Shown here: positions 51,179 through 60,256 of the stretch, piece by piece
Numbering within the stretch: position 1 is the first letter of the stretch
How the letters are laid out: the number at the start of each line of letters is the position of its first letter
Assembly (NCBI GenBank): GCA_963719465.1
Contig: OY970386.1
Span: 1,674,001 to 1,738,000, forward strand
Length of the DNA: 64,000 nucleotides
From: JALHUB01 sp963719465
GTDB lineage: Bacteria > Chloroflexota > Dehalococcoidia > DSTF01 > JALHUB01
Direction: 5' to 3'
The notes under the pieces: generated by a model
Database searches by the model: none
What the model was told of the DNA's origin: nothing
What the model saw: the letters and a program-made list of their open reading frames with translations, nothing else
Position numbers and translations under genes: made by a program

Positions 51179-52018
51179 TTGGACGGTGAAGCGCCGGTCG
51201 GAGGCGTAACGGGCCTCCTGGACCGAGTTGCTATTCCGCCTGCCGGTCGGATTCCCATCGTCGGTGCCATCTATGCCCTGGGCGTCGCCCTGTTCCTGAC
51301 GCTCGAGCCGACGCGAACGGTCTGGCTTCTGCTGACCACGCTGATCGTCGGACTCGGAGCCGATGGGATTGTGCGAGCTCACGCGGGCGGGTCGCTTCGC
51401 GGCGCCCTGGATACCGCCCCGTACTTGCTGGTGCCGGCCATCTTCTCCCTTTCGGCGGGCTTCTTCCTGCAGGAGACCGTCAGCGGCTACTGGAAGCTGC
51501 TGGCCGCTGTCGTGGCCGGCGCGATGATGGCGGGCGTCTTATACGGTGAATGCCTCTCGCTTGACACGCAGAGCGAGCTTTACGGCGCCGGGCGCTTCAT
51601 CTTGAACATCGCCTGCTATCTAGCGGCGTTCGGTCTCTACGCCGTAATGTACAGCTACGGAGTTGGATTGGTGCAGGCAGCGATTTGCGCCGGTCTGCTG
51701 ACGACGGTTCTGGCGGCGGAAATACTCCGCGAGACCGAGCTGATGCCGCCTCCAGTAGGTCGAAGGAGCCTGCGTTCCCTCGGGTTCGCCCTGACGATCG
51801 GTTTTGTGGTGGCGGAGGCGCGCTGGGCATTGTATTTCGTGCCGCTGGAAGGCTTTTTGGCGGCGGTGTTCTTGCTGCTGTTCTTCTACGTCGCGAGTGG
51901 AATCGCCCAGCATCACATCACCGGCCACCTTTCTCGACCAGTAGTGACCGAGTACGGAATCGTCGCGTCCGTCGGGCTGGTGATGGTGGTCCTGGGCCGA
52001 TGGCTCGGCGGCGGTTGA
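51179..52018 (+). CDS. Polytopic membrane protein of unknown function
   Basis: About 279 residues from TTG 51179, chosen because AAGGAGGG lies 8 bases upstream; an in-frame TTG 30 bases earlier has no such site. Eight or so hydrophobic segments run from residue 20 to the end. Some conserved-looking polar positions (YGECLSLD, EARWALYFVPLEG) suggest an enzyme or transporter, but no family is recognised (possibly DUF5656-like). Preceded by a strong promoter and followed by tRNA-Pro. Confidence 0.65.
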   Translation: MDGEAPVGGVTGLLDRVAIPPAGRIPIVGAIYALGVALFLTLEPTRTVWLLLTTLIVGLGADGIVRAHAGGSLRGALDTAPYLLVPAIFSLSAGFFLQETVSGYWKLLAAVVAGAMMAGVLYGECLSLDTQSELYGAGRFILNIACYLAAFGLYAVMYSYGVGLVQAAICAGLLTTVLAAEILRETELMPPPVGRRSLRSLGFALTIGFVVAEARWALYFVPLEGFLAAVFLLLFFYVASGIAQHHITGHLSRPVVTEYGIVASVGLVMVVLGRWLGGG

Positions 52019-52026
52019 GGAAGCGC

Positions 52027-52055
52027 TTGTAGTGCCGCGAGGCGTTTGATAGGAT
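52027..52055 (+). promoter_or_regulatory. Promoter of tRNA-Pro
   Basis: TTGTAG (52027-52032), 17-base spacer, TAGGAT (52050-52055), about 8 bases before the mature 5' end of the tRNA. Confidence 0.5.
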
Positions 52056-52063
52056 AGGGCAGT

Positions 52064-52140
52064 CGGGGTGTAGCGCAGCCCGGTAGCGCACCTGAATGGG
52101 GTTCAGGAGGTCGTGGGTTCGAATCCCACCGCCCCGACCA
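52064..52140 (+). tRNA. tRNA-Pro (anticodon GGG)
   Basis: 77 bases with encoded CCA. Acceptor arms CGGGGTG and CGCCCCG pair (one T-G). Anticodon stem CCTGA/TCAGG surrounds the loop ATGGGGT, anticodon GGG at 52098-52100, reading CCY codons. T arm GTGGGTTCGAATCCCAC is standard. Confidence 0.95.
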
Positions 52141-52567
52141 GATTCAAAATCTGCCTCTTATCCCCCGATTCTTCCCCCGAAAACATATGGTTTATGTGGT
52201 CATGCGCGAATCTAGAGGCCGTGAGATTACCCGATTTCCCGTTCGAGATGAGACCTCCTAACTGGTTTTCAGGAGGTCCACTTGGCCGAATCGAGAGTCT
52301 AGCCCACCTCTCTCGCCCTGCGTCTGATAGAGCCGGGGGCGGTTGCCCCGAACATCACAGTCCGGTCACACTCGCATCACGCGCCCGTCACATCAGACAG
52401 GGCATGTCCCAACCCGCGCGGCCGACGCGCCGCAACTCTAGCTTCGAAGGCGCCTCCTCGACTCTCAGTCGTGAAACTGTCTAACCAACATCCACAAAGG
52501 TGTCTTGACATCACGCCCAAGCGGCGATAAGCTCCTATTTAGTATTGGTTCGTGTTTACCCTCTGCC
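52141..52567. other. Gene-free spacer downstream of tRNA-Pro
   Basis: No supported gene. It contains a hairpin (GACCTCCT/AGGAGGTC, 52252-52278) and, at 52505-52510, TTGACA with a weak -10 (TAAGCT, 52528-52533) that probably drives the Fur-family gene. Directly abutting the tRNA 3' end, it is a natural insertion site, but no second tRNA-Pro end was found. Confidence 0.5.
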
Positions 52568-53029
52568 ATGAGTGTCAGTCAAGAAGAGTTCCAACGCCGT
52601 CTCGACCATTTCAAGGACGTCTGTAGGCGTGCCGGGATGAAGCTGACTCATCAGCGCACGGAGATCTTCCGCGAAGTGGCACGGACCGCCGACCATCCCG
52701 ACGCGCAGACTATCTACGAGCGTGTCCGTAAGAGAGTGCCCGCCATGTCGCTGGACACGGTCTACCGCAACCTGTGGCTTCTGAACGACCTGGGGCTTAT
52801 CGCCACGCTGGGACCTCCGAGAGAACGGGCACGCTTTGATGCTAACATGACGTCCCACCACCACTTCATTTGTACCCGGTGCGGTATGGCCAGCGACTTC
52901 TACAGTCACGATTTCGATGATTTGAGGCCCCCCGCCGGGGTCGACTCAATCGGAAGCGTTGAGGCAACCCACGTCGAGCTGCGAGGGATATGCCTGCGCT
53001 GCCGGAAAGCAGAGAAGAAGGGAAAGTGA
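52568..53029 (+). CDS. Fur/PerR family regulator
   Basis: A 153-residue winged-helix metalloregulator: GMKLTHQRTEIFREVARTADHPDA is the DNA-binding helix region, SLDTVYRNLWLL the recognition helix, and FICTRCG with GICLRCRK are the structural zinc cysteine pairs. The HHH cluster and later Asp/Glu form the sensing site. Sited 38 bases before a catalase gene, it is best read as PerR-like, repressing peroxide defence. No clear ribosome binding site at ATG 52568. Confidence 0.85.
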   Translation: MSVSQEEFQRRLDHFKDVCRRAGMKLTHQRTEIFREVARTADHPDAQTIYERVRKRVPAMSLDTVYRNLWLLNDLGLIATLGPPRERARFDANMTSHHHFICTRCGMASDFYSHDFDDLRPPAGVDSIGSVEATHVELRGICLRCRKAEKKGK

Positions 53030-53067
53030 CCCGATCACACGGGTCCTTGTAGAAAGGAGGCGTTGCC

Positions 53068-54579
53068 ATGAAGGACGATCAGGAGGCCCTAACCACCGGT
53101 TTCGGAATGCCGGTCGACAATGATCTGAACTCATTGACTGCGGGCACCAAAGGGCCGGTGCTCATCCAGGACGTTCATCTGGTTGACAAGCTCGCCCACT
53201 TCGACCGCGAGCGGATCCCGGAACGCGTCGTTCACGCCAAGGGAGCCGGCGCCCACGGCTACTTCGAGGTGACTCACGATGTTGCCAAGTACACGCGCGC
53301 CAAGTTCCTCTCCCCGGTGGGAAAGCGGACCGAGGTCTTTGCGCGGTTCTCCACTGTCGGAGGCGAGAAGGGTTCCGCGGACTCAGAACGCGACCCGCGA
53401 GGCTTCGCGGTCAAGTTCTACACTGAAGAAGGCAACTATGACATGGTGGGCAACAACACTCCCGTCTTCTTCATCCGCGACCCTCTGAAGTTCCCCGACT
53501 TCATTCATACCCAGAAACGCAACCCGGGGACCAACCTCAAGGACCCGAACATGTTCTGGGACTTCCTCTCGCTGACTCCGGAGTCGATTCACCAGGTCAC
53601 GATTCTGTTCTCGGACCGCGGCACCCCCAGGACGTATCGCAACATGAACGGGTACAGCAGCCATACCTACATGTGGTACGACCGCGAAGGCGCCTATTGC
53701 TGGGTGCAATACCATTTCAAGACCGAGCAGGGGATTCAGAACTTCAGCGGCGAGGAAGCCGAACGTATGCGGGGCGCCGATCCTGACTGCGTCACTCGCG
53801 ACCTGCATGACGCGATCGCTCGCGCCGATTGCCCTTCCTGGCGCCTCGAGGTGCAGATCATGACCCCTGACCAGGCCAAGAGCTACCGGTTCGACCCCTT
53901 CGACATAACCAAGGTGTGGCCGCACGCTGACTTCCCGCCTATGGACGTGGGGCGCCTGGTCCTCAACCGCAACCCGGAGAACTACTTCGCCGAGGTGGAG
54001 CAGGCGGCCTTCTCACCGGGCAACTTCGTTCCCGGCATCGGCCCGTCGCCCGACAAGATGCTTCAGGGCCGCCTCTTCAGCTATCACGATACCCACCTCC
54101 ACCGGCTTGGCCCCAACTACCATCTGCTGCCGGTCAACGCGCCGAAGGCTACTAAGCTGCGGAGCTATCAGCGGGACGGCCCCATGCGCTCTGACGAGAA
54201 CGGCGGCGGCGGCCCGAACTACTGGCCGAACAGCTTCGGCGGCCCGGCCCCTGACCCCAGCGTCGCGCCTCCGCCCATCGACATCGCCGGAATGGCCGCG
54301 CGTCACTCGTATGAGCTGGGCGACGTCGACTTCGTGCAGGCGGGCGACCTCTATCGCAAGGTCATGGCCGACGAGGACCGCGATCACCTGGTCGGCAACA
54401 TCGTCTCGCACCTGAAGAACGCGCAGAAACGCCTACAATTGCGGCAGGCCGCTCTGTTCCACAAGGCAGACGCACAATATGGGGAGCGTGTGGCCAAGGG
54501 GCTCGGTCTAAGTCATGAGGAGGTCAAGCGCCTCGCCGCGATGTCGCAGGAGGAGCGTGTCAAGGCGACCGCGAAATGA
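53068..54579 (+). CDS. katA: Monofunctional heme catalase (small-subunit clade)
   Basis: A 503-residue catalase. VVHAKGAGAHGYFEV holds the catalytic His, MVGNNTPVFF the catalytic Asn, and RLFSYHDTHLHRLGPNYH the proximal heme tyrosine. Length and absence of a C-terminal flavodoxin-like domain put it in clade 3. It destroys hydrogen peroxide in the cytosol. A strong GGAGG precedes the ATG. Probable co-transcription with the Fur-family gene suggests peroxide control. Confidence 0.93.
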   Translation: MKDDQEALTTGFGMPVDNDLNSLTAGTKGPVLIQDVHLVDKLAHFDRERIPERVVHAKGAGAHGYFEVTHDVAKYTRAKFLSPVGKRTEVFARFSTVGGEKGSADSERDPRGFAVKFYTEEGNYDMVGNNTPVFFIRDPLKFPDFIHTQKRNPGTNLKDPNMFWDFLSLTPESIHQVTILFSDRGTPRTYRNMNGYSSHTYMWYDREGAYCWVQYHFKTEQGIQNFSGEEAERMRGADPDCVTRDLHDAIARADCPSWRLEVQIMTPDQAKSYRFDPFDITKVWPHADFPPMDVGRLVLNRNPENYFAEVEQAAFSPGNFVPGIGPSPDKMLQGRLFSYHDTHLHRLGPNYHLLPVNAPKATKLRSYQRDGPMRSDENGGGGPNYWPNSFGGPAPDPSVAPPPIDIAGMAARHSYELGDVDFVQAGDLYRKVMADEDRDHLVGNIVSHLKNAQKRLQLRQAALFHKADAQYGERVAKGLGLSHEEVKRLAAMSQEERVKATAK

Positions 54580-54592
54580 GCTGACAGGCCAG

Positions 54593-54629
54593 GCAGATAC
54601 TGCGCAGACCCATGCGCGGGAGTATCTGC
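54593..54629 (+). terminator. Hairpin between catalase and SDR genes
   Basis: GCAGATACT (54593-54601) and AGTATCTGC (54621-54629) form a 9-bp stem with an inner GCGC pairing. It lacks a T-run and lies immediately before the ribosome binding site of the next gene, so it may be a processing or attenuation structure. Confidence 0.4.
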
Positions 54630-54642
54630 GGAGGTATTCACC

Positions 54643-56107
54643 GTGACCTCGCCGAAACAGGGCGACGCCGGGCGCATCCTCCTAGCCGGCGGTAGCGGCT
54701 ACGTGGGCGGGCGTCTCCTGCGTGTGCTCGAGGCGTCCGGCCGGCCGCTAAGGTGTCTGGCTCGAAAACCCGAGTTCCTGCGGCCGCGAGTCGCTGCCTC
54801 TACCGAAGTTGTCAGCGGCGACGTTCTTGAAATGTCTTCCCTAGCTGAGGCCATGAGGGATGTCCAGACGGCGTACTACCTTGTGCACTCCATGGCGGCC
54901 GGCGGCGGGTTCGAGGAGCGCGATCGTCTTGGCGCGGAGAACTTCGCCAAAGCGGCTCGCGAGAACGGGGTCAAGCGGATCATTTACCTTGGCGGCCTCG
55001 GCGCGACCGGCGCGCTTTCGAGTCACCTGGCAAGCCGCCAGGAAGTCGGTGAGATACTGCGGGGTTCCGGCGTTCCGACTATTGAGTTCCGGGCGTCGAT
55101 CATAATCGGCTCCGGCAGCATGTCCTTCGAAATGGTTCGGGCTCTCGTCGAGAAGTTGCCGGTCATGATCACGCCTCGCTGGGTGCGGTCGCGGGCTCAG
55201 CCGATATCAATCGAGGACGTCATAGGCTACCTCACGAAGGCGCTGGACTTGGACGATGACAATAGCTACGTCTTCGAGATCGGCGGTGCCGACCAAGTGT
55301 CGTACAAGGGTATCATGCGAGAGTACGCGCGCCAGCGGGGCCTGAGACGGATCATGATCCCCCTGCCGGTGCTCACGCCCCGGCTCTCGAGCCTCTGGCT
55401 GGGCCTTGTGACGCCGATCTACTCGCGCGTCGGCAGACAACTGATCGAGGGCGTAAAGAACGACACTGTGGTGCGAGACGACCTGGCGCTGCGCGTTTTC
55501 GACCAACGGCCCAGGGGGATTCAGGACGCGATCGCCCGCGCGCTTTCGAACGAGGAGCAGGAGTTCGCCGAGACGCGCTGGCCGGACGCCCTTTCCTCCC
55601 GTGGTTCGCCCTCCACCTGGGGGGGGTGAGAGGTTTGGGTCGCGGATCGTGGACTCGCAGACAATTGCCTTGTCGCAGAAGCCGGCGGCTGCGTTTGCGC
55701 CGATACGTCGGATAGGCGGAGAAACGGGCTGGTACTACGCCAACTGGCTCTGGCGGGTGCGCGGGCTCGCCGACCTTGTTCTCGGCGGCGCGGGGACGAG
55801 AAGGGGACGCCGTTCTCAGGAGTCGCTGGCGCCCGGCGATACCGTCGATTTCTGGCGTGTCGAGGCATTCGAACCTGACAAGCTGCTGCGGCTTGTCTCC
55901 GAGATGAAGCTACCGGGACGGGCCTGGCTGCAGTTCGAAGTCGAAGGGGACGAATCCGGTTCGGTCGTTCGCCAGACCGCGATCTTCGATCCTGTCGGGC
56001 TTACGGGACTCGCCTACTGGTACGGTCTCTACCCGATACACAGGGTGGTCTTCAAGGGCATGTTGAGAGGCATAGCGAAGGCCGCCAGCCGCGGAGGAGT
56101 CAAATGA
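54643..56107 (+). CDS. SDR-DUF2867 fusion protein, interrupted in a G8 tract
   Basis: From GTG 54643: GRILLAGGSGYVGGRLLRVLE is the NAD(P)-binding loop, YLVHSMAAGG and GVKRIIYLGGLG follow the atypical SDR pattern. The DUF2867 part (ETGWYYANWLWRVRGLADLV onward) is in the next frame. The break is a run of eight G at 55619-55626; seven would join STWGGERFGS, giving about 487 residues, the usual length for this fusion family. Members sit in light and oxidative-stress clusters. Overlaps DUF2177 by 4 bases. Confidence 0.8.
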
Positions 56108-56511
56108 ACGTTGTCGGAGCTGTTGTCAGCTATCTCCTGACTGCGCTGGTCTTCTTCGCCATAGACCTTCTATGGCTGGGGCTGGTGGCGAGGAACATGT
56201 ACAGCAGACACATCGGGCACCTGATGAGCAGCCGGGTGAACTGGGTTGCAGCGGTAGTCTTCTATCTGGCTTTCATCGTCGGGATACTGGTATTCGCAGT
56301 CTATCCTTCTGTGGACAAAGACTCCCTCGTGCACGCCATGGCATTTGGCGCCTTGTTCGGGTTCTTCACTTACTCAACCTATGATCTGACGAATCTTGCC
56401 ACTCTGAAAGACTGGCCTCTATCCATTACGATAGTCGATATCACTTGGGGCATGGTATTGACGAGCGTGGTAAGTGCTGTTGGATTCTACATAGTCAGAG
56501 CTCTCACTTGA
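56104..56511 (+). CDS. DUF2177 family membrane protein
   Basis: A 135-residue protein with four transmembrane helices. FFAIDLLWLGLVARNMYSRH and FFTYSTYDLTNLATLKDWP, ending in VDITWGMVL, are the DUF2177 motifs. The ATGA overlap with the preceding gene indicates coupling. In proteobacteria DUF2177 proteins accompany photolyase, cyclopropane fatty acid synthase and flavin oxidases in photo-oxidative stress clusters; the biochemical role is unknown. Confidence 0.85.
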   Translation: MNVVGAVVSYLLTALVFFAIDLLWLGLVARNMYSRHIGHLMSSRVNWVAAVVFYLAFIVGILVFAVYPSVDKDSLVHAMAFGALFGFFTYSTYDLTNLATLKDWPLSITIVDITWGMVLTSVVSAVGFYIVRALT

Positions 56512-56737
56512 GACCCATTTTAACGCTGTTCTTGGAGCGTCCAGTTCAGCTCAGTCGTCCACACGGGCGCTACCACAGCGCACTTTGGTTTGAGCGGAGG
56601 CTTAGCCAATGTCAGCCAACGGTACAATCGCTTTGATTGGCTCCTCTGGTTGAGGATCTGCGACGAGGCCTTTGCAGACGAGTGGCCAGCCCACTATCAT
56701 TACTGCCCGGGAGCCAAGAGCTGAGGCGGAGGTCGGC

Positions 56738-57589
56738 GTGAGTGCGCTCGATCGCGGGATACATACGATGAGTCAACTTGAGGTCGTCGGCCTGGGCCTT
56801 TTGGCCATCGCAGTCTTCATGACCGGCGGCTGGCTGATCAGCGTCATCCGCCGAGATGCCAGCACTGTCGACCCCTTCTGGGGGCTCGGTTTCGTCCTCC
56901 TAGCCGTCGTCTTTGCCATCGCCGGCGACGGCTTCGTCGGCAGGAAGGCCGTCGTCGCGACGCTAGTCGGCATCTGGGGCTTTCGTCTCGCCGGCTACAT
57001 CGTGATCCGCAACTGGGGCAAGGGCGAGGACTACCGCTATCAGGCGTTCCGGCGGAGATGGGGCAAGAGCTACTGGTGGGTCAGCTTCTTCCAGGTCTTC
57101 ATGCTGCAAGGCTTGCTGCTGTGGATCATCGCCCTGTCGTTGATGGCGGCGGAGTCGAACCGAACGCCCGACCACTTCGCCGTCCTCGACATCCTTGGGG
57201 CGGCTGTCTGGTGCGTCGGCTTCTTCTTCGAGGCGGTCGGCGACTGGCAACTGGCCCGCTTCAGGGCGGACCCCGCAAACAAGGGCAAGGTAATGCGCAG
57301 CGGCCTTTGGGCCTACACGCGCCACCCTAACTACTTCGGTGAGTCGACGATGTGGTGGGGGCTTTACCTGATCGCCGCCGGCACGCGCTGGGGCTTCTGG
57401 ACCATCGTCAGCCCGGTCCTCATAACCTTCATGCTGCTGCGGGTTTCCGGGGTGGCCCTGCTCGAGAAGGCGCAGGTGCAGACTAAGCCCAAGTACCGCG
57501 ACTACATCGACAGCACGAGCGCCTTCATCCCGTGGTTCCCCCGCAAGCGAAAAGCGTCGCCGTCGAGCGACACACCCGTCGAGCAATGA
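56738..57589 (+). CDS. DUF1295 family membrane protein (steroid reductase-like fold)
   Basis: About 283 residues from GTG 56738, preferred because GGAGG lies just upstream (ATG 56768 is the alternative). Six or more helices; RRDASTVDPFWGLGFV, RRRWGKSYWWVSFFQVFMLQ and YTRHPNYFGESTMWWG are DUF1295 signatures, the last shared with isoprenylcysteine methyltransferase and steroid 5-alpha reductase relatives. A lipid substrate is likely. Stop overlaps the next start (ATGA). Confidence 0.83.
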   Translation: MSALDRGIHTMSQLEVVGLGLLAIAVFMTGGWLISVIRRDASTVDPFWGLGFVLLAVVFAIAGDGFVGRKAVVATLVGIWGFRLAGYIVIRNWGKGEDYRYQAFRRRWGKSYWWVSFFQVFMLQGLLLWIIALSLMAAESNRTPDHFAVLDILGAAVWCVGFFFEAVGDWQLARFRADPANKGKVMRSGLWAYTRHPNYFGESTMWWGLYLIAAGTRWGFWTIVSPVLITFMLLRVSGVALLEKAQVQTKPKYRDYIDSTSAFIPWFPRKRKASPSSDTPVEQ

Positions 57590-59385
57590 GCAAGCCGTCA
57601 ACCATCCCCGAGCTGGTCGAAGAGTCGGCCCGCCGGTTCGGCGCCAAGGTTGCCTATCAAATCAAGGTGGGATCGGCCTACCGGCGCCTGACCTTCGGTG
57701 AGATGTCGCAGCGTTCGCGGGACTTTGGCGCCGGCCTGCTGGCGATGGGTATGCGAAAGGGTGACGCCGTTGCGATCATCTCTGAAAACAGCCTCGACTG
57801 GATTGTCGGCTACTTCGGCCTCTCGATGGCAGGTGGCGTGGGGGTGCCGCTTTACAGCGAGCTCAGAGGCCCCGAGATCGAAGACCTCGTCTGCAGATCA
57901 GACGCCCGCTACGTCATCGCCTCGCGTGCCGTCCTGAATAGGCTGACCGACCGCCTGCCGGGAGTCGAATCTGTCATAGTCGTGGGGGGAGACGGCGAAG
58001 GTGGCGCCGCGAGCTTGGCCGGCACCACCGTCAGTATCGACGCCGTCGCTGCGGCAGCGACCGATGAGAGCCGTCGAATGCTGCAATCAACGCACGTGAG
58101 CAACGGCGACCTCGCGTCCATCGTCTTCACGTCCGGCACGATGGGCGGCGCCAAAGGCGTGATGCTCACGCATGGCAACTTCACCGCCGATGTCGAATCC
58201 GTCCGGCGCGGTCTTCCCATCGGCAGCAGCGACCGGATGCTCACCGTACTTCCATTCCATCACGCGTTGCCCTTTACTGTCGGTGTGTTGACGTTCACCA
58301 GCCTCGGGGTCGAGACGACGCTCGAGAACGACTTGACGCGAATCCGCGACCGCATGCAGGAGACCAAGCCAACTCTGTTCGGCGGCGTGCCGGCCCTCTA
58401 CAAACTCATGTACCAGGCGATCACCCGCCAGCTCGAGGCGGAAGGCCGGCTCGGGCAATTCCAGCGCGCCGTCCAGATAATAGACCGCGTGAAACGCGTG
58501 TCGGGGCTCAATGTCGCTCCGCTTGTGTTCAGGCCGCTGCACCAGCGTCTAGGGGGTCACCTGCGTTTCATGGTATGCGGGGGTGCGGCCCTCGACCCGG
58601 AGATTGCGCGCGACTACCTGCGTATAGGGTTGCCTATCATCCAGGGATGGGGGCTGACGGAGACAGCCCCGGTCGTCAGCGTGCAGGGGTGGAACGCCGC
58701 CAAGTTCCTCTTCACGCGCCACTATGAGAAACGGGCAGGGTCGGTGGGCCCGCCGCTGCCCGGGGTCGAAGTCGCTGTCTTGGACGATGCCAAAGGGAGC
58801 CCGCGCATCTCAGCGAGCGGCGAAGGAGAGCTCTTGGTACGGGGGCCGAACGTCTTCCTCGGCTACTACAAAGAGCCGGAGTTGACGGGGGAAGCGATGG
58901 TCGACGACTGGTTTCGAACCGGCGATCTCGGCCGGATCGACGGCGAAGGCAACGTGTGGATCACCGGCCGCGCCAAATCGGTAATCGTCCTCGAGTCCGG
59001 GAAGAAGGTGATCCCCGACAGAATCGAAGACCTCGTCACTCCCGACCCCCTGATCGAGAGCATCTGCGTGGTGCCGTTACGGGTGGGCCGCAAGACTGTC
59101 GTGAGCGCGATCATCCACCCGGACTTCAACGGGACGAACGAAGCGTGTCGAGAGAAGGGTTTGCCCCTGAACGAGGACTGCATTCGCACCGTCCTGAAGG
59201 AGAGGCTCAGTCAGCTCGACGCCAGGCTCGACCTGCATGAGCGCATCAGCGAGCTCGTGGTTTCCGACACACCCCTGCCACAGACTCCGCTCGGCAAGGT
59301 GGCACGCGGGCGAGTGGAGATCCCTCATTCGTTCGACCTGGAGCGGTGGGAGCGCAACTTCCGCCAAGCTAAGTTCTCCAACTGA
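57586..59385 (+). CDS. Long-chain acyl-CoA synthetase-like AMP-binding protein
   Basis: 599 residues from ATG 57586. VFTSGTMGGAKGVMLTH is the ATP/AMP-binding loop, IQGWGLTETAPVVS the adenylation motif, WFRTGDLGRIDGEGN the hinge, and GRAKSVIVLESGKKVIPDRIE the C-terminal lysine region. It should activate fatty acids to acyl-CoA. The 4-base overlap with the DUF1295 gene ties the two to one lipid pathway; the heliorhodopsin gene follows 30 bases later. Confidence 0.85.
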   Translation: MSKPSTIPELVEESARRFGAKVAYQIKVGSAYRRLTFGEMSQRSRDFGAGLLAMGMRKGDAVAIISENSLDWIVGYFGLSMAGGVGVPLYSELRGPEIEDLVCRSDARYVIASRAVLNRLTDRLPGVESVIVVGGDGEGGAASLAGTTVSIDAVAAAATDESRRMLQSTHVSNGDLASIVFTSGTMGGAKGVMLTHGNFTADVESVRRGLPIGSSDRMLTVLPFHHALPFTVGVLTFTSLGVETTLENDLTRIRDRMQETKPTLFGGVPALYKLMYQAITRQLEAEGRLGQFQRAVQIIDRVKRVSGLNVAPLVFRPLHQRLGGHLRFMVCGGAALDPEIARDYLRIGLPIIQGWGLTETAPVVSVQGWNAAKFLFTRHYEKRAGSVGPPLPGVEVAVLDDAKGSPRISASGEGELLVRGPNVFLGYYKEPELTGEAMVDDWFRTGDLGRIDGEGNVWITGRAKSVIVLESGKKVIPDRIEDLVTPDPLIESICVVPLRVGRKTVVSAIIHPDFNGTNEACREKGLPLNEDCIRTVLKERLSQLDARLDLHERISELVVSDTPLPQTPLGKVARGRVEIPHSFDLERWERNFRQAKFSN

Positions 59386-59415
59386 GCAAGCCCCCCATAG
59401 GCAAGGAGGTGGCAG

Positions 59416-60194
59416 ATGACCGAGTCAGGGGACCGAGTCTACGCAAGGCTTCGCCTGTTCAACGCCGCGATGGGAGGCCTGCACCTACTGCAGGGTCTGG
59501 CCATGCTCGCCCTGAGCAGCAGCATCACCTTCCCCCTGCGCACGACGTTTCTCAACAGCTCCGGCCCACCGGGAACAGCAACGTCGACGGTGACGCGGAC
59601 GGTCTTTGACATTCGCCTGGGGCCAATGGTGGCCGCCTTCCTGCTCATCTCCTCGATAGCTCATTTCCTTCTCGCTTCGCCTTGGGTCTACCCGTGGTAC
59701 GTGAAGAACCTGAAGCGACACATCAACTACGTCCGCTGGTACGAGTATGCCGCCAGCTCTTCCGTTATGATTGTCGTCATTGCCATGCTCAGTGGCGTCT
59801 TCGACCTGCCGACGTTGGTGCTCCTTTTCTCTCTCAACGCGACAATGATCTTCTTCGGCCTGATGATGGAGCTTCACAACCAGACGACGGAGGAGACCAA
59901 CTGGACATCTTTCGCCATGGGCTGCTTTGCTGGGGGCGTGCCGTGGGTCATCATCATCTGGTACTTCGTCGGCGCCGTCCTGACGACGCATAACGGCAAC
60001 GTGCCCGGCTTCGTGTACGGCATCATCGCCTCGCTCTTCGTCTTCTTCAACGTCTTCGCCGTGAACATGTTCCTTCAGTACAAGAGGATCGGCCCTGGCG
60101 AGACTATCTCTTTGGAGAGCGTGGCTACATCCTTCTCAGTCTGTTCGCGAAGTCCGCCCTGGCCTGGCAAGTGTTCTTCGGAACGCGGGGCTGA
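59416..60194 (+). CDS. Heliorhodopsin, with a 1-base deletion before the retinal lysine
   Basis: A seven-helix protein of the inverted-topology heliorhodopsin family. FDIRLGPMVAAFLLISS, YVRWYEYAASSSVMIVV (Glu110, the counter-ion position) and NVFAVNMFLQYKRIGP are diagnostic. At 60093-60095 (CCC) one C is missing; restoring it gives WRDYLFGERGYILL then SLFAKSALAWQVFFGT, with retinal lysine 246 at 60150-60152 and a stop at 60192. As written the reading frame loses that lysine. Heliorhodopsins are light sensors rather than pumps. AGGAGG precedes the ATG. No retinal or carotene synthesis gene lies within the window. Confidence 0.9.
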
Positions 60195-60256
60195 GCGTTG
60201 ATTGGCGCAGTATCAACGTCAAGCAGCCCGCTGTCTCCGAGCAAACGGCTGAGCCG

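Noticed and set aside
55619..55626. Programmed ribosomal frameshifting in the G8 tract
   Set aside because: There is no slippery heptamer of the X-XXY-YYZ kind with a downstream pseudoknot that I can see; slippage in sequencing or replication explains it more simply.
59416..60194. Heliorhodopsin as a proton-pumping type 1 rhodopsin
   Set aside because: The YVRWYEY counter-ion region and FAVNMFLQYKRIGP are heliorhodopsin features; proton pump DTD-type motifs are absent.
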